The notes under the pieces are model-generated. The model did not search any database and was not told the origin of the DNA. It saw nothing but the letters and a program-made list of their open reading frames with translations. Shown here one piece after another: positions 1 to 10,445 of a stretch of 64,000 nucleotides of DNA. Numbering within the stretch: position 1 is the first letter of the stretch; each line of letters opens with the position of its first letter. The DNA is taken from the NCBI RefSeq assembly GCF_031143425.1, contig NC_090438.1, positions 771,601,138 to 771,665,137 of the forward strand, given 5' to 3'. Source of the DNA: Pleurodeles waltl. Its lineage: Eukaryota; Chordata; Amphibia; Caudata; Salamandridae. Made by a program: the position numbers and the translations under genes.

Positions 1-122
1 GAATGATGGTATGCTCCCATGATGTTGGAGAGTGCCTCATGGAGAGTGGGTTCCCTGGGCCTGTCCTCCCCCTGTTGCACAGCAGTCCTCCCAGTTTCCC
101 TGTTATCCTGTGCCTCTGTCCC

Positions 123-463
123 CTAAACCGTGTGCCCACTGCCACTGACCCCAGGGCCCTGATTGTCTTGGGTTGGTGGGTTTTCCTGGGGTCCCTGTGG
201 TGGTGGACACACTGCTGATTGACGTGTCCTGGGGACAGAGGGATGGGCCCGCTGGGTGGGTGCTGTGCTGGTGTTTCCTGAGGGGGGAGGCTCTGTGGTG
301 GTTTGTGACAGTGGCAGGGGAACCGACTGTCCAGAGGTCCCTGGTGGGCCGGGCTGGTCATCTTGATCCAGGCGTGCAGAGCTGCAGTCATCACTGTGGG
401 CCTCTTGTGTGGGGGGACTGGATATGTCTGGCACCTTCTGTCCGGTGATGTTGGGTATGGGTC
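123..463 (-). CDS. MYB/SANT-like protein of Harbinger type, exon 2 (C-terminal tail)
   Basis: A pyrimidine-containing tract ending in AG (465-464) precedes an open frame that runs to a TAG at 125-123. Joining the single leftover base of the previous exon to the first two bases here keeps the frame. The product is low-complexity, rich in Pro, Ser, Thr and Gln (for example PDISSPPTQEAHSDD), as expected for the linker and tail of Harbinger MYB proteins. No fold is recognisable. The intron would be about 300 bp (763-464). The exon boundary is inferred from splice consensus and phase, so a further 3' exon cannot be excluded. Confidence 0.5.
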
Positions 464-763
464 CTGTTGGGGTGTAAATGCATAGTTATTGTATCTGTGT
501 GTGCCATCTTGTGCATTGGGCGAGTTACCCTCTACTCCTATGCTTTCATTGTTGTGTTTGCCATTGTGTGATTAGTGTGGGTATCTGTACTGGACATGCT
601 TTGGTAATGGGTGTTCATGCTTTGGTGTTGCATGCAGGGCTTGGTATTGGGATGGGTGAGTTGTGATTGTGGGGCATATGTGAGATGTTGGAGTGATGAG
701 GGTGAGGTTATGTGATGGCATGCAGGTGGGGTGGGGGTATATTTGAGTTAAGATATGACTTAC

Positions 764-1142
764 CAGAGTCCAATCCTCCTGCTACTCTTGCGAGGCCCTC
801 AGGATGCAGTATTGCCAAGACTTGCTCCTCCCATGTTGTTAGTTGTGGGGAAGGAGGTGGGGGTCCACCGCCAGTCCTCTGTACAGCAATCTGGTGTCTT
901 GAAACCACAGAACGCACCTTCCCCCGTAGGTCGTTCCACCTCTTCCTGATGTCATCCCGTGTTCTTGGATGCTGTCCCACTGCGTTGACCCTGTCGACGA
1001 TTCTCCGCCATAGCTCCATCTTCCTAGCAATGGAGGTGTGCTGCACCTGTGATCCGAAAGTTTGTGGCTCTACCCGCATGATTTCCTCCACCATAACCCT
1101 GAGCTCCCCCTTAGAAAACCTGGCGTGTCTTTGAGGTGCCAT
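764..1142 (-). CDS. MYB/SANT-like DNA-binding protein of Harbinger type, exon 1
   Basis: The frame starts at the ATG at 1142 and encodes about 126 residues before a splice donor. It begins MAPQRHARFSKGE and reads as a MYB/SANT-like fold: W45 in ELWRRI, the VNAVGQHPRT turn, then a basic KRWNDLRGKVRS helix near residues 67-78. This is the pattern of the Myb_DNA-bind_5 family (NAIF1, TSNARE1 and Harbinger MYB proteins). A GTAAGT donor at 763-758 follows codons for LDSG; beyond it the frame only reads through intron. The exon ends in phase 1, matching the start of the exon proposed at 463. In Harbinger systems this protein binds transposon ends and brings the transposase to the nucleus. That role here is inferred from the family. 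Confidence 0.7.
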
Positions 1143-1460
1143 GATGTGGTGTGGGTAATGTGTGAGGTGATGTTTGTTTTGTTGTGTGATGTGTTGTGTT
1201 GGTGTGTGTTGTTTGAGGTGCGTGGATGTTGTATGAGTGATCGTGTTGTGTGCTTGTGGATGCTGGTGTAGTGTTTGCTATTCTCTCTCTGTGCAAATGT
1301 TGTTGTAAGGGGTTGTGGGTAATGTGGGTGTGTGTTTTATAGTGTTGTGAGTGTGTGGGTGGGGTGTGTTTATGTGTTTCAGGTGTGTGTATTTTGAATT
1401 GTCCAATGTGGTTGTGTTTTGTAGGTGTGTGTATTTTGAGCGCAGTGGTGTGTACCGCCA
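1143..1460. repeat. GT-rich low-complexity stretch
   Basis: The stretch upstream of the MYB-like gene is dominated by TGTG-type runs on the plus strand (CA-rich on the coding strand). It probably serves as the 5' leader or intronic sequence of the transposon. No open frame here is credible. Confidence 0.6.
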
Positions 1461-1731
1461 ATGGATTACCGTGGTTGAAAGACCGCCGCGTTGATTCGTG
1501 GGTCATGATAGTGTGGGCGTATTCTTGTTGGCGTGATGGTGTGGGTTTTAGTATTGCCAGTTTATCACTGACCTTTGGTGTGGCAGACTTGTGTGGGTGT
1601 CTGTATTGTGGCCGATTACGAGATGTGGGTCGTAATACCTGTAGTGGATTTCCGCCGCAGCCACGGTATGTTGGCGGCCTTCAGCACAGCGATAAGCGGA
1701 ATTTACCGCCAGGGTTATACTGAGGGCCTAA

Positions 1732-3078
1732 GTCTTTAAGCATTAAAATTAAGCACGTCTCTAGACGCTCAGTAGAGTAGTGGCCTTTTGGCAAGAAACA
1801 CAATTTGCAAATGCACTGTTAGATTTCCTAAAATCACTTCCCAAGTCCCTATTGGTCAAGGGATTGCATGTTTACACTTCTTCAAATAAATTGAAAATAT
1901 CAAATCTATAATTTCTACTAGTACATGGTTCACATGTCCTTTATTGGCTTCTCTTGTAATGTCCTCATCGTCCGGCTCGTCAGGTAACAATATTGTTGCA
2001 GCTTGTACTCCAGTCACTGTCTCTATTGTTCTCCTCCTGAGAAAGTCTGTCTTACACACATTACACTTATATTGTTACAATTAGCAAGAACAGCATCTTC
2101 CAGCAAGCGGTTCTCATGAGAAAGACTTTTAGCTACAAGCACATTTGGTCAGCACAGAGGAAAATTACAATTTGATTCTCTAAGCAGACATTTTATTGAT
2201 CGGTTCAGAAATACAGCTTGACATGAGGCCGTGCAACTAGGCCAAGATCCATGCTAAGTTAAGGCCTACATTTAATAAAGCTAATACATAATGCATAACC
2301 CTTTATATGACATATTACTACATTAGTCAAACATAAGCTCCATGTTTCATAATAATAAGTAATTAATAAGTACACTTCGTGAACATTGGCTGCCACTTAC
2401 GTGGACACATTTTCAAATGCGTGCATTATTTTTCTCTATATTAATACATTTTCTATGCAAATCCATTACTCAGAATACATGAGTATTCAATAATATTTCT
2501 ATTAGAACACCTGCTCTAGCAATGCCACCTCCCTCAGACCAGGCTGCAATACCCAGTGTCATATCTGAGTATAGCGAAACCCTTACATTTCATCCATGTG
2601 ATTTTCTCTCTTACACTCCTCAAATGTTTTGCAACTAAGCAAATAACATCTTGACAAGCTGAAAAATGCATTGGATGGAGGGCTGGAGTGAAAGAAGATT
2701 TCATATGCACTGGTATGAGCAGGCCAGGGAAAGTGGTCAAGGAAAATCTTCAATTTTTTTTATCCTCGATTAAGAGTGTTGTGGTGGTTAAGGTGCTCAA
2801 GTAGGCATTCTGAGGGGAGTCGTTCTTGGACTTCCATATAAGTTCCCACATCGAGGAATCTGCCACTGCTCTATCCAGGAGTAGTCACAATTTATCTGAC
2901 CCTTAAGGGCTCCATGCAGAGATCACCCTCTGCTGGGCTGCACAAAAATAATTTTTTTTGATCGAGTAGGATAAATCCCCATTTTTCCTTGGTTTGGCAA
3001 ATATTCTGTTTAATATACACAGCTGACCTCCGCTCCATGTGCCGTATTATGCAGAGTGTCTTTATTACGTACTGGCGG
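1732..3078. other. AT-rich sequence, nothing assigned
   Basis: No coding, RNA or repeat structure could be recognised. A short minus-strand frame at 2059-1856 has a weak acidic resemblance to Harbinger transposase C-termini, but it is too short and too diverged to call. Confidence 0.4.
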
Positions 3079-3480
3079 TCACCAGTAGGTAGTTAGTTAG
3101 GTAAATATAGTTAGGTAGTTATAGTTAGGTCTGCTCTTCCATGGAAAAGTGCTTTTTGATTTGCTAATAACTTTGGCCCCATTTGACTAATTTTCACGAA
3201 ACGTTTCACAAAAGAGTTTATCCATCTCAGCTCCTCCTTGGAAAGGGGTGATCCATCAAGCGGGGGCCAAGAAAAAAGACGGGTCCCAAGACGTAAAATC
3301 ATAATGCATTTTCCATGGACTGCTTTAGAAGAGGCTATAGCAAAAACAGCTGAACGGAATGACAGCAGATTCAGCAGTAAGCTAGATCTTGGTCCGCAGA
3401 TTCTGCTTTTTTGTGATGTGTTGTAAATCAGTTCAGTCGTTTTTGAGAAATTAAGGGTCAAAAATAATTTTATAGTTGGA
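3079..3480 (+). repeat. Ancient interspersed repeat, copy 1
   Basis: The copy starts with GTTAGGTA/TATAGTTAGG iterations and continues with GCTAATAACTTTGGC, TTCACGAAA, CTTGGTCC and TTCAGT.GTTTT.GA.AA blocks. The same blocks recur in order at 6279-6655. Overall identity is low, so both copies are old. The family was not identified, and no coding potential is seen. Confidence 0.6.
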
Positions 3481-4490
3481 CTTGTGGACTTGTGAGAGTC
3501 ACCGAAACTATCGCAAGAGCAGCAGTTTAAAAAAATAGAGTGTTCTGATCGGCCCAGGGAGCTTTTTCCCCTTGGACCATCTCCCTCCCCCTGGAGTTTT
3601 ACACCTGCAAGACCCCCCAGGTCCTACTGAAGGGACACAGAAGCCCCCCCCCTCTGAGCCCAAAATGGAAAAAATGCTGCAATCTCACAACTTTCTCACA
3701 GGATTAAAAGCAAAAAAGCCAAAATAGCAGCTCAGCCACATTTATAAATTATAAGCCTTGTGAAGCCTACCCCGTGGAAAAAAAACTATTTTAGGTAGGG
3801 GGGTAAGCGCCATCCCTCCCAGAGCTGTTAGCAACCCTGAGGAAACCCGCCCCTGGGTCAAATGTTTTTATGGGAGCTCACCCCTGGGACTGAAAATATA
3901 AAGAGAGCAACTTCATTCTTAATGTAGGTTTGGTGTGTGTTCGGAGTTTGATACAGATAAAAGCCTGTACTAAGACACTTGTTTTGGAATTGATATTCAC
4001 ACATCCTCACACATTCCTCCTCCAAACTTGTGACTCAGCGGCGCAACATAGCAATGACAAGGATAAAGTCGTGCCGTATGTTTATTCAAGGTGTTCACAT
4101 ATTAAACAGGGTAACATGCCTCTCAACAATTCCTGATGGTACCCCTTATGAACATAGTCCTTCCTCCTTGTCAGTGACCCAACCCCTAGACTGCCCCACA
4201 TCACAACAATAAAGATGAAAGTGATCCATTTCAGCCTCCATTTTGTCTGCAGTAAATGATAAACACATCATTATATGAGCAATGGTACCTTTCAATATCA
4301 CAGGAGATACATCTAAAATCACAAAGGCTATCAAAAGGCTAACACACACCAATACGTCATGGACAACATTGTTACACCTATTTTTATGAGACACATTGCA
4401 ATTCAGAAGAGTCCAAATACCTATGTATAGTTCAGCAATGTAAATTACATCTCAAAATTATATTTGCAATGCAAACACCCTGGCGTTCAT
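3481..4490. other. Non-repetitive sequence, nothing assigned
   Basis: Mixed-composition DNA with short C-runs near 3570-3660. The small open frames on either strand lack family features. No RNA gene or element end was recognised. Confidence 0.35.
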
Positions 4491-4494
4491 TATA

Positions 4495-5575
4495 GACCCT
4501 CCCAAGTTGTTCAGTGTCCCAATAAAGCAGCAAATTGGATGAAGGGTTATCACTCATAATACTTTAACCAAAATTCATATGCTACTAATACTCTAGCAGA
4601 GTCACACATATTATTCATCAAACAATTCCTACCAATGGTACAAAGCCATAAGGTCAGTAGGTCAATATGTCTAAAATACCCCAATAAAGTGACATGTGCC
4701 ATGCCTAAAACATCACTGTTCTTATAATTTATTATCAAATCATATGGGAAAGCCATATTATCTATAAATAATTGATGTAGATGATTCATAGGTCAAAATC
4801 GAATACCCTCAATACTTCAATAAAGTGCTGTGTGCTATTTATGCAAATTGTTACCATAAGCATCCTAAAAGTCATGTGGCAAAACCCATATTATCCATAC
4901 ACAACTGATGTAGATGATTCATGGGCAAGATCAATATGCCCTCAATGCATCAAATAAAGTGACAGCTGCTCCCCCTACATAATCATATTATCGTAAAGGG
5001 GAATTAAAGGGCAATAAAAAGACATGTATTGATCACAGAATATCAGCATTAATGGAATACAACCCAAGGGCCACTGGACCTCCAGAGGTCTGATAAAGTG
5101 ACATGTACATTTGATCAAGTAATATTATTTCTTAAGAATTATGACATACATAGTCCCAAAACATTACACCAAGGCCATTATAAAGTGACTTATGCTATTC
5201 ATTAAGGGCTAAATCAATTGTTTAAGCCCCAATAAGATGACCCACGCCATTCATAAAATATTGTTGTAATATGTATATCCAAACTAAAGTGACCTGTGCA
5301 ATTCGTATATAAGTTAATTATAGGAGATGTTAATCAGCAGATGTCCTTCCCATTCACCCTTTCCATTGAATTTATGGACCAAACATATACTGCATATATA
5401 TATAAACTATTCTCAAATAAGCAAATGTAATCTCACTCAGAACACACTGTATTTGAAATTTAAATACCCCACAGGGGCTATCTATCTGCTTATCATTCCT
5501 ATACAATTAATTTCCATTCCCACATAAGGGTGCATTATATCCAAGCCCTAATATAGTGACACGTGCCTTTTCTAC
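4495..5575 (+). repeat. Degenerate tandem repeat, period about 131-138 bp
   Basis: The motif AATAAAGTGACATGTGCC recurs in decayed form near 4517, 4682, 4814, 4952, 5090, 5182, 5288 and 5552. The clearest pair is 4735-4870 and 4872-5008, where CATATTATC, TGATGTAGATGATTCAT and CCCTCAAT reappear in the same order. Spacing is regular in the first half and irregular later, consistent with an old, eroding minisatellite. Confidence 0.65.
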
Positions 5576-6150
5576 AAAAACTATAGCTCTGGGGGTGGGC
5601 TCCTAGGTGCTTGATTCCAAAACACCTGAAGCTTGCCAATGAGTGGTAATGGTGCTACTCGAAGTGACAAGCCATGGGATAGGTCTTATCTCCATTCGTT
5701 ATAGCCCGTATGTGTTGCAAGATAAGTATCTTTAGTTTGTTAATTGTGCTACCACACACAGCTTGTCACATTGTAAAGCATGCACCACATAATCCGATGT
5801 GATCATGTCATTGATCATAACTTCATGACCTTCATATGTACAGTATGTATTACGATTCAGTCCATATCTGCAAGCTTTATAAGTTTTATACTTGATGTAA
5901 ACCTTAGCCTTTTGCGATAATCAATCACTCCCACCAGTGTCCAGAAAACTACTCATCAAGATATCTCACAAGGACCTGGTCCTCTTAGAGGTCATTCATG
6001 GACCACCCTGCGTTATGGCCATCAAATATTCATCTTTGCTGAGCACATGCAAGTTCTTCTGTAAAATTCTCTTTATGCTAGATTGGGCCTCACTATATTG
6101 TAAAAACAATCTCTTCAAATTTGCATCTGTTTTGTTAAATCTCTTTCTCT
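5576..6150. other. AT-rich sequence, nothing assigned
   Basis: No gene, RNA or element boundary was recognised in this stretch. Confidence 0.35.
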
Positions 6151-6164
6151 CTCTCTCTCTGTCT

Positions 6165-6169
6165 ATATG

Positions 6170-6263
<94 letters not shown>

Positions 6264-6265
6264 TA
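6165..6265. repeat. (TA)n microsatellite
   Basis: A nearly pure alternating TA tract of about 90 bp is preceded by a CT-rich run (CTCTCTCTCTCT, about 6143-6160). It is self-complementary, and its true length may be unstable or misassembled. Confidence 0.95.
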
Positions 6266-6278
6266 ACCTAGTTGCAAT

Positions 6279-6655
6279 CTCCACTAGGTAGTTATAGTTA
6301 GGACCTAATTTCTATAGGAAAGGCATTTGTTGTTTTGCTAATAACTTTGGCACCGTTTGATGAATCTTCACGAAAGTTTCCAAGAGAATAGGAAGCTCAT
6401 GTCAACGTCTGTCTGTAAAGGTTCTGGTGATCTGACAAGCTGGGGATGAGAAAAAGGGGGGTCCCAAAACACTTTTCCCCTTTCATTTTTCAATAGGGAT
6501 TTTGAGCAGCGATAGCACCCAAACTACTGGATGGAATTACAACAAATTTGGCAGAAGGGTAACTCTTGGTCCAGAGAGCGACTTGTTTGTTATTTGGTGT
6601 AAATTTGTTCAGTAGTTTTAGAATAATTATACAAAATCCAAATTTTAATGTATAT
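6279..6655 (+). repeat. Ancient interspersed repeat, copy 2
   Basis: This is a diverged copy of the repeat at 3079-3480. It shares the TAGGTAGTTATAGTTAGG start, GCTAATAACTTTGGCACC, TTCACGAAAG, GGTCCCAAAA, TCTTGGTCCAGAG and the TTCAGTAGTTTTAGAATAA tail. It lies directly after the TA microsatellite. Confidence 0.6.
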
Positions 6656-6949
6656 ATAGGGATGCAAAGGTTTTGCGAACCCTCACGATCTTGTGCTGAG
6701 ATCTGATTGGATGCAAACACTTCAATAAGGAAGGCTTCAGCTGAGTCCCAGAAAAAGTGTAAAGAATAAGAAAAGAGGCCAGGGTAGAGTTACCCTGATC
6801 CCTTTGCTCTGGTGCTGTGATTCTATAGGGATCCTCCCCCAAGGTAAATAAGCAGTTTTGTAAAAAGTTAGCTGTGATTCACAGCAGATCCAGCAATAAA
6901 AAAAAAAATAAGGGGCGTGCTTCTGCACTTCTTAATTCTGAAGCCCTCG
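6656..6949. other. Unassigned sequence
   Basis: Nothing recognisable was found; a short A-run lies at about 6898-6910. Confidence 0.3.
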
Positions 6950-7410
6950 GGTGGGCTAAGTCCCGGGGAGCATTGCTAATATTTAATGCAAGAGGGGCTG
7001 CTTGGCCTCCCCTGCAGCCTCAGGGACCACCTTCTACCCGGGGCTTAAACTATTATGGGTGCGGGGCCACCCGGCCCCCACAGCCCGGGGGACTGCCAAC
7101 TCCCCAGGGCACATTTCTTAATATAATGTGAGTGGCCGCACAGCCGCCCCCCCAGACAGTATCCACCACCTCCCCGGGGTTTTCATCCAAACCAATTTGG
7201 CGGGAGGGCAGGTCACCCCTGCATCACCAGGGACCATCACCATCCTGGGGCTTAGGTCCAAATCAATGCAGAAGGGACGCGCCACTCCTGCTGCCCTGGA
7301 GACCACTACCTCCTATTTGCATGTTGGAGGTGGGCCGTGTGGCCATAATCGTGGAGCCACTGAGGGCCCAGGGGACCACCACCTACCAGGGCCAGCTCCT
7401 TCTATGTCCT
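6950..7410 (+). repeat. GC-rich degenerate tandem repeat, period about 66-73 bp
   Basis: Decayed versions of GGGACCACCACCTCCCCGGGG recur near 7022, 7088, 7155, 7228, 7300 and 7370. Each is embedded in similar flanks (GGGGCTTA.., GTGGCC/GGGCCAC). A related GGACCACC..CTCCCTG motif recurs 69 bp apart inside the 3.75 kb array units (for example at 26032 and 26101). The overlapping open frames here are by-products of GC-rich repeats. Confidence 0.55.
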
Positions 7411-7792
7411 AGAGTGCCCTCCCCCAGGACACAGCTTTATGTTAAAAATGTAGAAATTCACTGAAAAAAACAAAGGTTACAGGGACGTTATTCTTAGGAA
7501 ATAGAATTAAGAATAACAAAATTCACATAAAAAAAGGAAATTCATCAGTTATAGTTAGAGTTATCTCAAGTAACTGTAACTCGTGCCTAACATAACTTTA
7601 ACTCGTACCCTCACCATGCACTGCTAATTACCCCACATAATACATCACTCATGGTATCTTTGATAACATCATTGATAATATCAATGTAACATTTGCAGCA
7701 AAATTATCTAGCAGAAAACTGTGCATTGCTTCCTTAGTACACTTCTTTTTTGTATTTTTCAAGGAAACAGACCGCACACAGTTGGCTGCGAA
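7411..7792. other. AT-rich sequence left of the tandem array
   Basis: A TATAGTTAG motif near 7550 echoes the repeat starting at 3079 and 6279, but no further alignment is visible. No gene was found. Confidence 0.35.
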
Positions 7793-7839
7793 GTCTTGTT
7801 CTTTAGTCAAAGGTTCTGCCTTTAAGTTAAAAAAACGCC
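7793..7839 (+). repeat. 3.75 kb array unit A, left fragment (47 bp)
   Basis: From GTCTTGTTCTTTAGTC onward this matches the start of later units (29031, 58745, 62495), whereas sequence left of 7793 does not. It ends at CGCC, where the endogenous retrovirus is inserted, and resumes at 25329. The two parts together give about 3745 bp, the same length as the other units. Confidence 0.85.
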
Positions 7840-8089
7840 TGTTAACGCATCCTTTATGGCAATTTTATACACATTAGGACTCGTTTTAGGCTGATGAATC
7901 TTTTGACCCAGTGGTGAGACACCGTAGGACGAGATAACTGATCAGTATGTCAAGCAATATGTCAATGACGTTATCAACATATATAACCACAATATATTTT
8001 ACTTTGGATAAAGACATTGATTAAGCAGTCGGCGCAACCATGACCTTTCAGTCATGAATAACCACACCTGTAATTGAAGTTTTGTGAAT

Positions 8090-8095
8090 TTTATT
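8090..8095 (-). promoter_or_regulatory. Candidate polyadenylation signal AATAAA in the retroviral 3' LTR
   Basis: AATAAA on the minus strand lies about 760 bp downstream of the TATA candidate and 250 bp from the LTR end. It is also present in the 5' LTR at 24005-24000. Confidence 0.4.
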
Positions 8096-8852
8096 CCCTA
8101 TTGATTACAATCTAACAATAAGAGTATCAATCTCAAAACCAAGAAGCAAAAGAGCATAGTCACGATATGGCAACTGTGATAAGATTTCGACAATGCAAAG
8201 ATCACAAACATAAAAGCACCAACGTAAGATAAGCATAGGTTAGGATACATATAATAACGTATACATCTCAGTTCAGCACACTACAATGTCAGTCTCGTCT
8301 ATTTGCGTCAGTCAGAATGATCTCCTAATCTAACCACTAATTAGCATCAGCATGTTGGACTTCATGCAAAACAATTTAGAACACCAATTTAGAAAACATC
8401 TAACTAAGGTCTCTATCCAAAATACAGCAGTTGGTACCTAGAAAGGAAAAGCAAATATACAAATTACAATAGCAATTTTCATAATTACCCTCATCGGAAT
8501 AAGTCAGCATACAGGATCAGTCTTCGTCTTCAGGACATCAGTTAGATCGCCGTCAATCTATTTAGTCTAAGGGACAGGGGACACTTCCCTCATAAGGAGG
8601 AAAAGTGTAATGGGGCAGTCTATGGATGAGGATGATTTATTTAAGTCTCAAATCACCAAACAGAGTGACAGAGTTTCTGGATGCAATCGATATCATTCCC
8701 TACCTAGTTCTAATGACCCTTCTGTGTCATGAGCTTTTATCCCTTTTTCATAATGCATTCCCCCAAAATTCTATTGGATAATTGTTATACCCCACTATCT
8801 TTAACCTATCAAATTATACATTAGGTAATCCAAATTGTCACCCCACGATAAT

Positions 8853-8871
8853 TTTATAACGTTTTGATTGG
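8853..8871 (-). promoter_or_regulatory. Candidate CCAAT/TATA promoter in the retroviral 3' LTR
   Basis: The minus strand carries CCAATCAAAACGTTATAAAA. The same block is conserved in the 5' LTR (TATA at 24768-24763). The spacing between the two boxes is unusually short, so only the TATA part may matter. Confidence 0.4.
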
Positions 8872-9419
8872 TCTTCATAATTGACGTTTTCGTAGGTGGC
8901 ACATCCGGGGTTACTTCATTCTCTGCCACGTTCTTCAGGTCAAAAGTTCTCTTTTCCATGGCAAATCGTCCTTGAATGTTTCTAATATTGTTGCAAAACG
9001 TATAAAACTTATACTAAAGCAGCTAGCATGCGGATGAGAAAAAAGTTAGCATTGTTACATAAAGCATAGAAGAGAACAAATGCTGGGTCATGGCCCTTTA
9101 CGAGTCAGCACACTGGAAAACAGGAAAATATGCTTTAATATGAGAGCTACACGGCTAAGTCTTCGACTTACGCTAACTTTAAGGCCTATGAGTTCTAATA
9201 CAAATGCAATCTTCGTAAGTGTTAACATTATTCAATTAATCATAATGCAAGCAATTATTTTTTTACAGTCGACATTAGTTTATGTGCATGATAATAACTT
9301 CACACTTATAGTCATGTTAAGAATACATTTAAGCAAATAATATTTTATGATCGTTTAGTATGCAGCATTGTTAGGTATAAGTATTTCACATCTAATAATA
9401 TTTAAACTACGCTCTCTCA

Positions 9420-9430
9420 GTCCCTCCTCT
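9420..9430 (-). promoter_or_regulatory. Polypurine tract of the endogenous retrovirus
   Basis: The minus strand reads AGAGGAGGGAC directly before the 3' LTR, the position where plus-strand DNA synthesis is primed in retroviruses. Confidence 0.7.
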
Positions 9431-9469
9431 GATGACGTTCGTCATCACACAAATCTTTTCCCTTGACCT

Positions 9470-10440
9470 TTAATTTTTCACCTTGCGCATAATGCGCATT
9501 TCAACATCTTGCCGTTTATGTGAACTTTCCCATATTTCATTGAACATTTTCTCTCTTTCACTTTCTTCATTTCTTCTGGTTCTTTTATTCCAATTTCTCT
9601 TAATTTTATCATTAATTTTACATGCCCCCCATAATCCTAATAGACAGATCAAAACAATTAATAAACCCATCAGAATTTGTGCAAGTACCCCATTCCAAAT
9701 GTTGGCAAACCAGCTTCCAACTCGGGCAATTCCCTTTCCAAATTTCTCCCAAACACCAAGTTCCTTCAGATCTTTCAAATCTGTACTATCTCTAGTAAGG
9801 TTAGTAAGCATACTTCTAATTTTCTTACTGTTATCTGGTATAAATGAGCAACAATGACGCTCATTGAGCATCTTGCAGACTCCTCCACTCTTAGCTAAAA
9901 GAATGTCTAAAGCAAGCCGATTATGAAGAGTCATAGCTCTTTCTGCAGCAAGTTCAGTATCCATCAGGAGTATAGCCCCTGTAAAATTTGTCAGCATGTT
10001 ATCCACTATAGTAGACAACTTTTGAATTTTCATGGAATTTAAGATAACCCCTACTGATGGGATTATAGCTCCAAATATATCACCAATGACAGCCGCCACT
10101 GATTCTCGTCTTTGTCTAGGATGTTGTAATTCAGACGTCTTAGATATCTGTTTTAAGTCATCAATTTGATAGATCTTTGGAAATACTATCCCCAAATAAC
10201 ACGTCCCATACCATCCCTTAGGGAGACGGTAATAAGCATTTAACCCACAGATGTAATAGATTCCAGGGATTGCTGGATCTTGTCCATTCAGCATAAAGGT
10301 CCATTTACTCTGAAACAAAAACACATGCCTGCATTCACTCGTACCCACAAACAAATTATCCTGTTCCGATTTTGGCCTGTATATGCAAAGTCTACCCACA
10401 TGTAATGCATCTATAGCTAATTTGCCTTGTGTCTTGATTG
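9470..10440 (-). pseudogene. env: Retroviral env, 3' part: end of surface subunit and whole transmembrane subunit
   Basis: The open frame (main ORF from 10399, continuous upstream to the insertion point near 10440) encodes the last part of the surface subunit, including a CYLGI motif. A furin-type RQRR site follows (residues 95-98 counted from the ORF start), then a hydrophobic fusion-peptide-like region and a coiled-coil heptad region. The cysteine motif reads C175-x7-C183-C184. A membrane segment lies at about 235-257, followed by a basic cytoplasmic tail of about 50 residues. The layout is that of a class I gammaretrovirus-like Env. The cysteine spacing is seven rather than the usual six. 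The 5' part of the gene lies at 19316-18625, separated by an 8.2 kb insertion, so the gene is broken. Confidence 0.88.
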
Positions 10441-10445
10441 CAGTG
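10441..10445. repeat. Target site duplication CAGTG, left copy
   Basis: The identical pentamer occurs at 18620-18624, immediately outside the TG...CA ends of the element at 10446-18619. A 5-bp duplication is typical of Ty3/Gypsy integration. Confidence 0.85.

Larger units (their letters stand above)
1..1728 (-). mobile_element. Harbinger-like DNA transposon, right part (continues off the left edge)
   Basis: On the minus strand the element appears to begin at 1728 with GGCCCTCAGTATAACC, followed by GC-rich terminal sequence to about 1600, a GT-rich leader and a MYB/SANT-like gene (1142-123). TAA at 1729-1731 could be one copy of the 3-bp target duplication typical of PIF/Harbinger. Composition changes sharply at this point from G/T- and GC-rich to AT-rich. 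Harbinger elements normally encode a DDE nuclease and a separate MYB-like DNA-binding protein. Only the MYB-like gene is visible, so the transposase, if present, lies left of the window. The other terminal repeat cannot be seen, so the boundary is inferred. Confidence 0.55.
7840..9419 (-). repeat. Endogenous retrovirus 3' LTR
   Basis: It starts TGTTAACGCATCC on the plus strand, ends CTCTCTCA, and matches 23750-25328 along its length. On the minus strand it holds a TATAAA (8858-8853) just downstream of a CCAAT (8871-8867), and an AATAAA (8095-8090). The open frame at 9080-9340 occurs antisense in both LTRs and is not considered a gene. Confidence 0.93.

Noticed and set aside
1856..2059. Minus-strand 67-residue frame with an acidic C-terminal-like stretch, possibly Harbinger transposase
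   Set aside because: It is too short and diverged, lacks DDE motifs, and lies outside the inferred element boundary.
5937..6277. Open frames on both strands with long Tyr-Ile runs
   Set aside because: They are translations of the (TA)n microsatellite.
7885..7945. CTGATGA followed by paired segments in the retroviral LTR, reminiscent of a hammerhead ribozyme core
   Set aside because: The required GAAA core and stem arrangement are not present, so this is a chance match.
9080..9340. 86-residue plus-strand frame, repeated at 24989-25249
   Set aside because: It lies antisense within both retroviral LTRs and is repeated only because the LTRs are.
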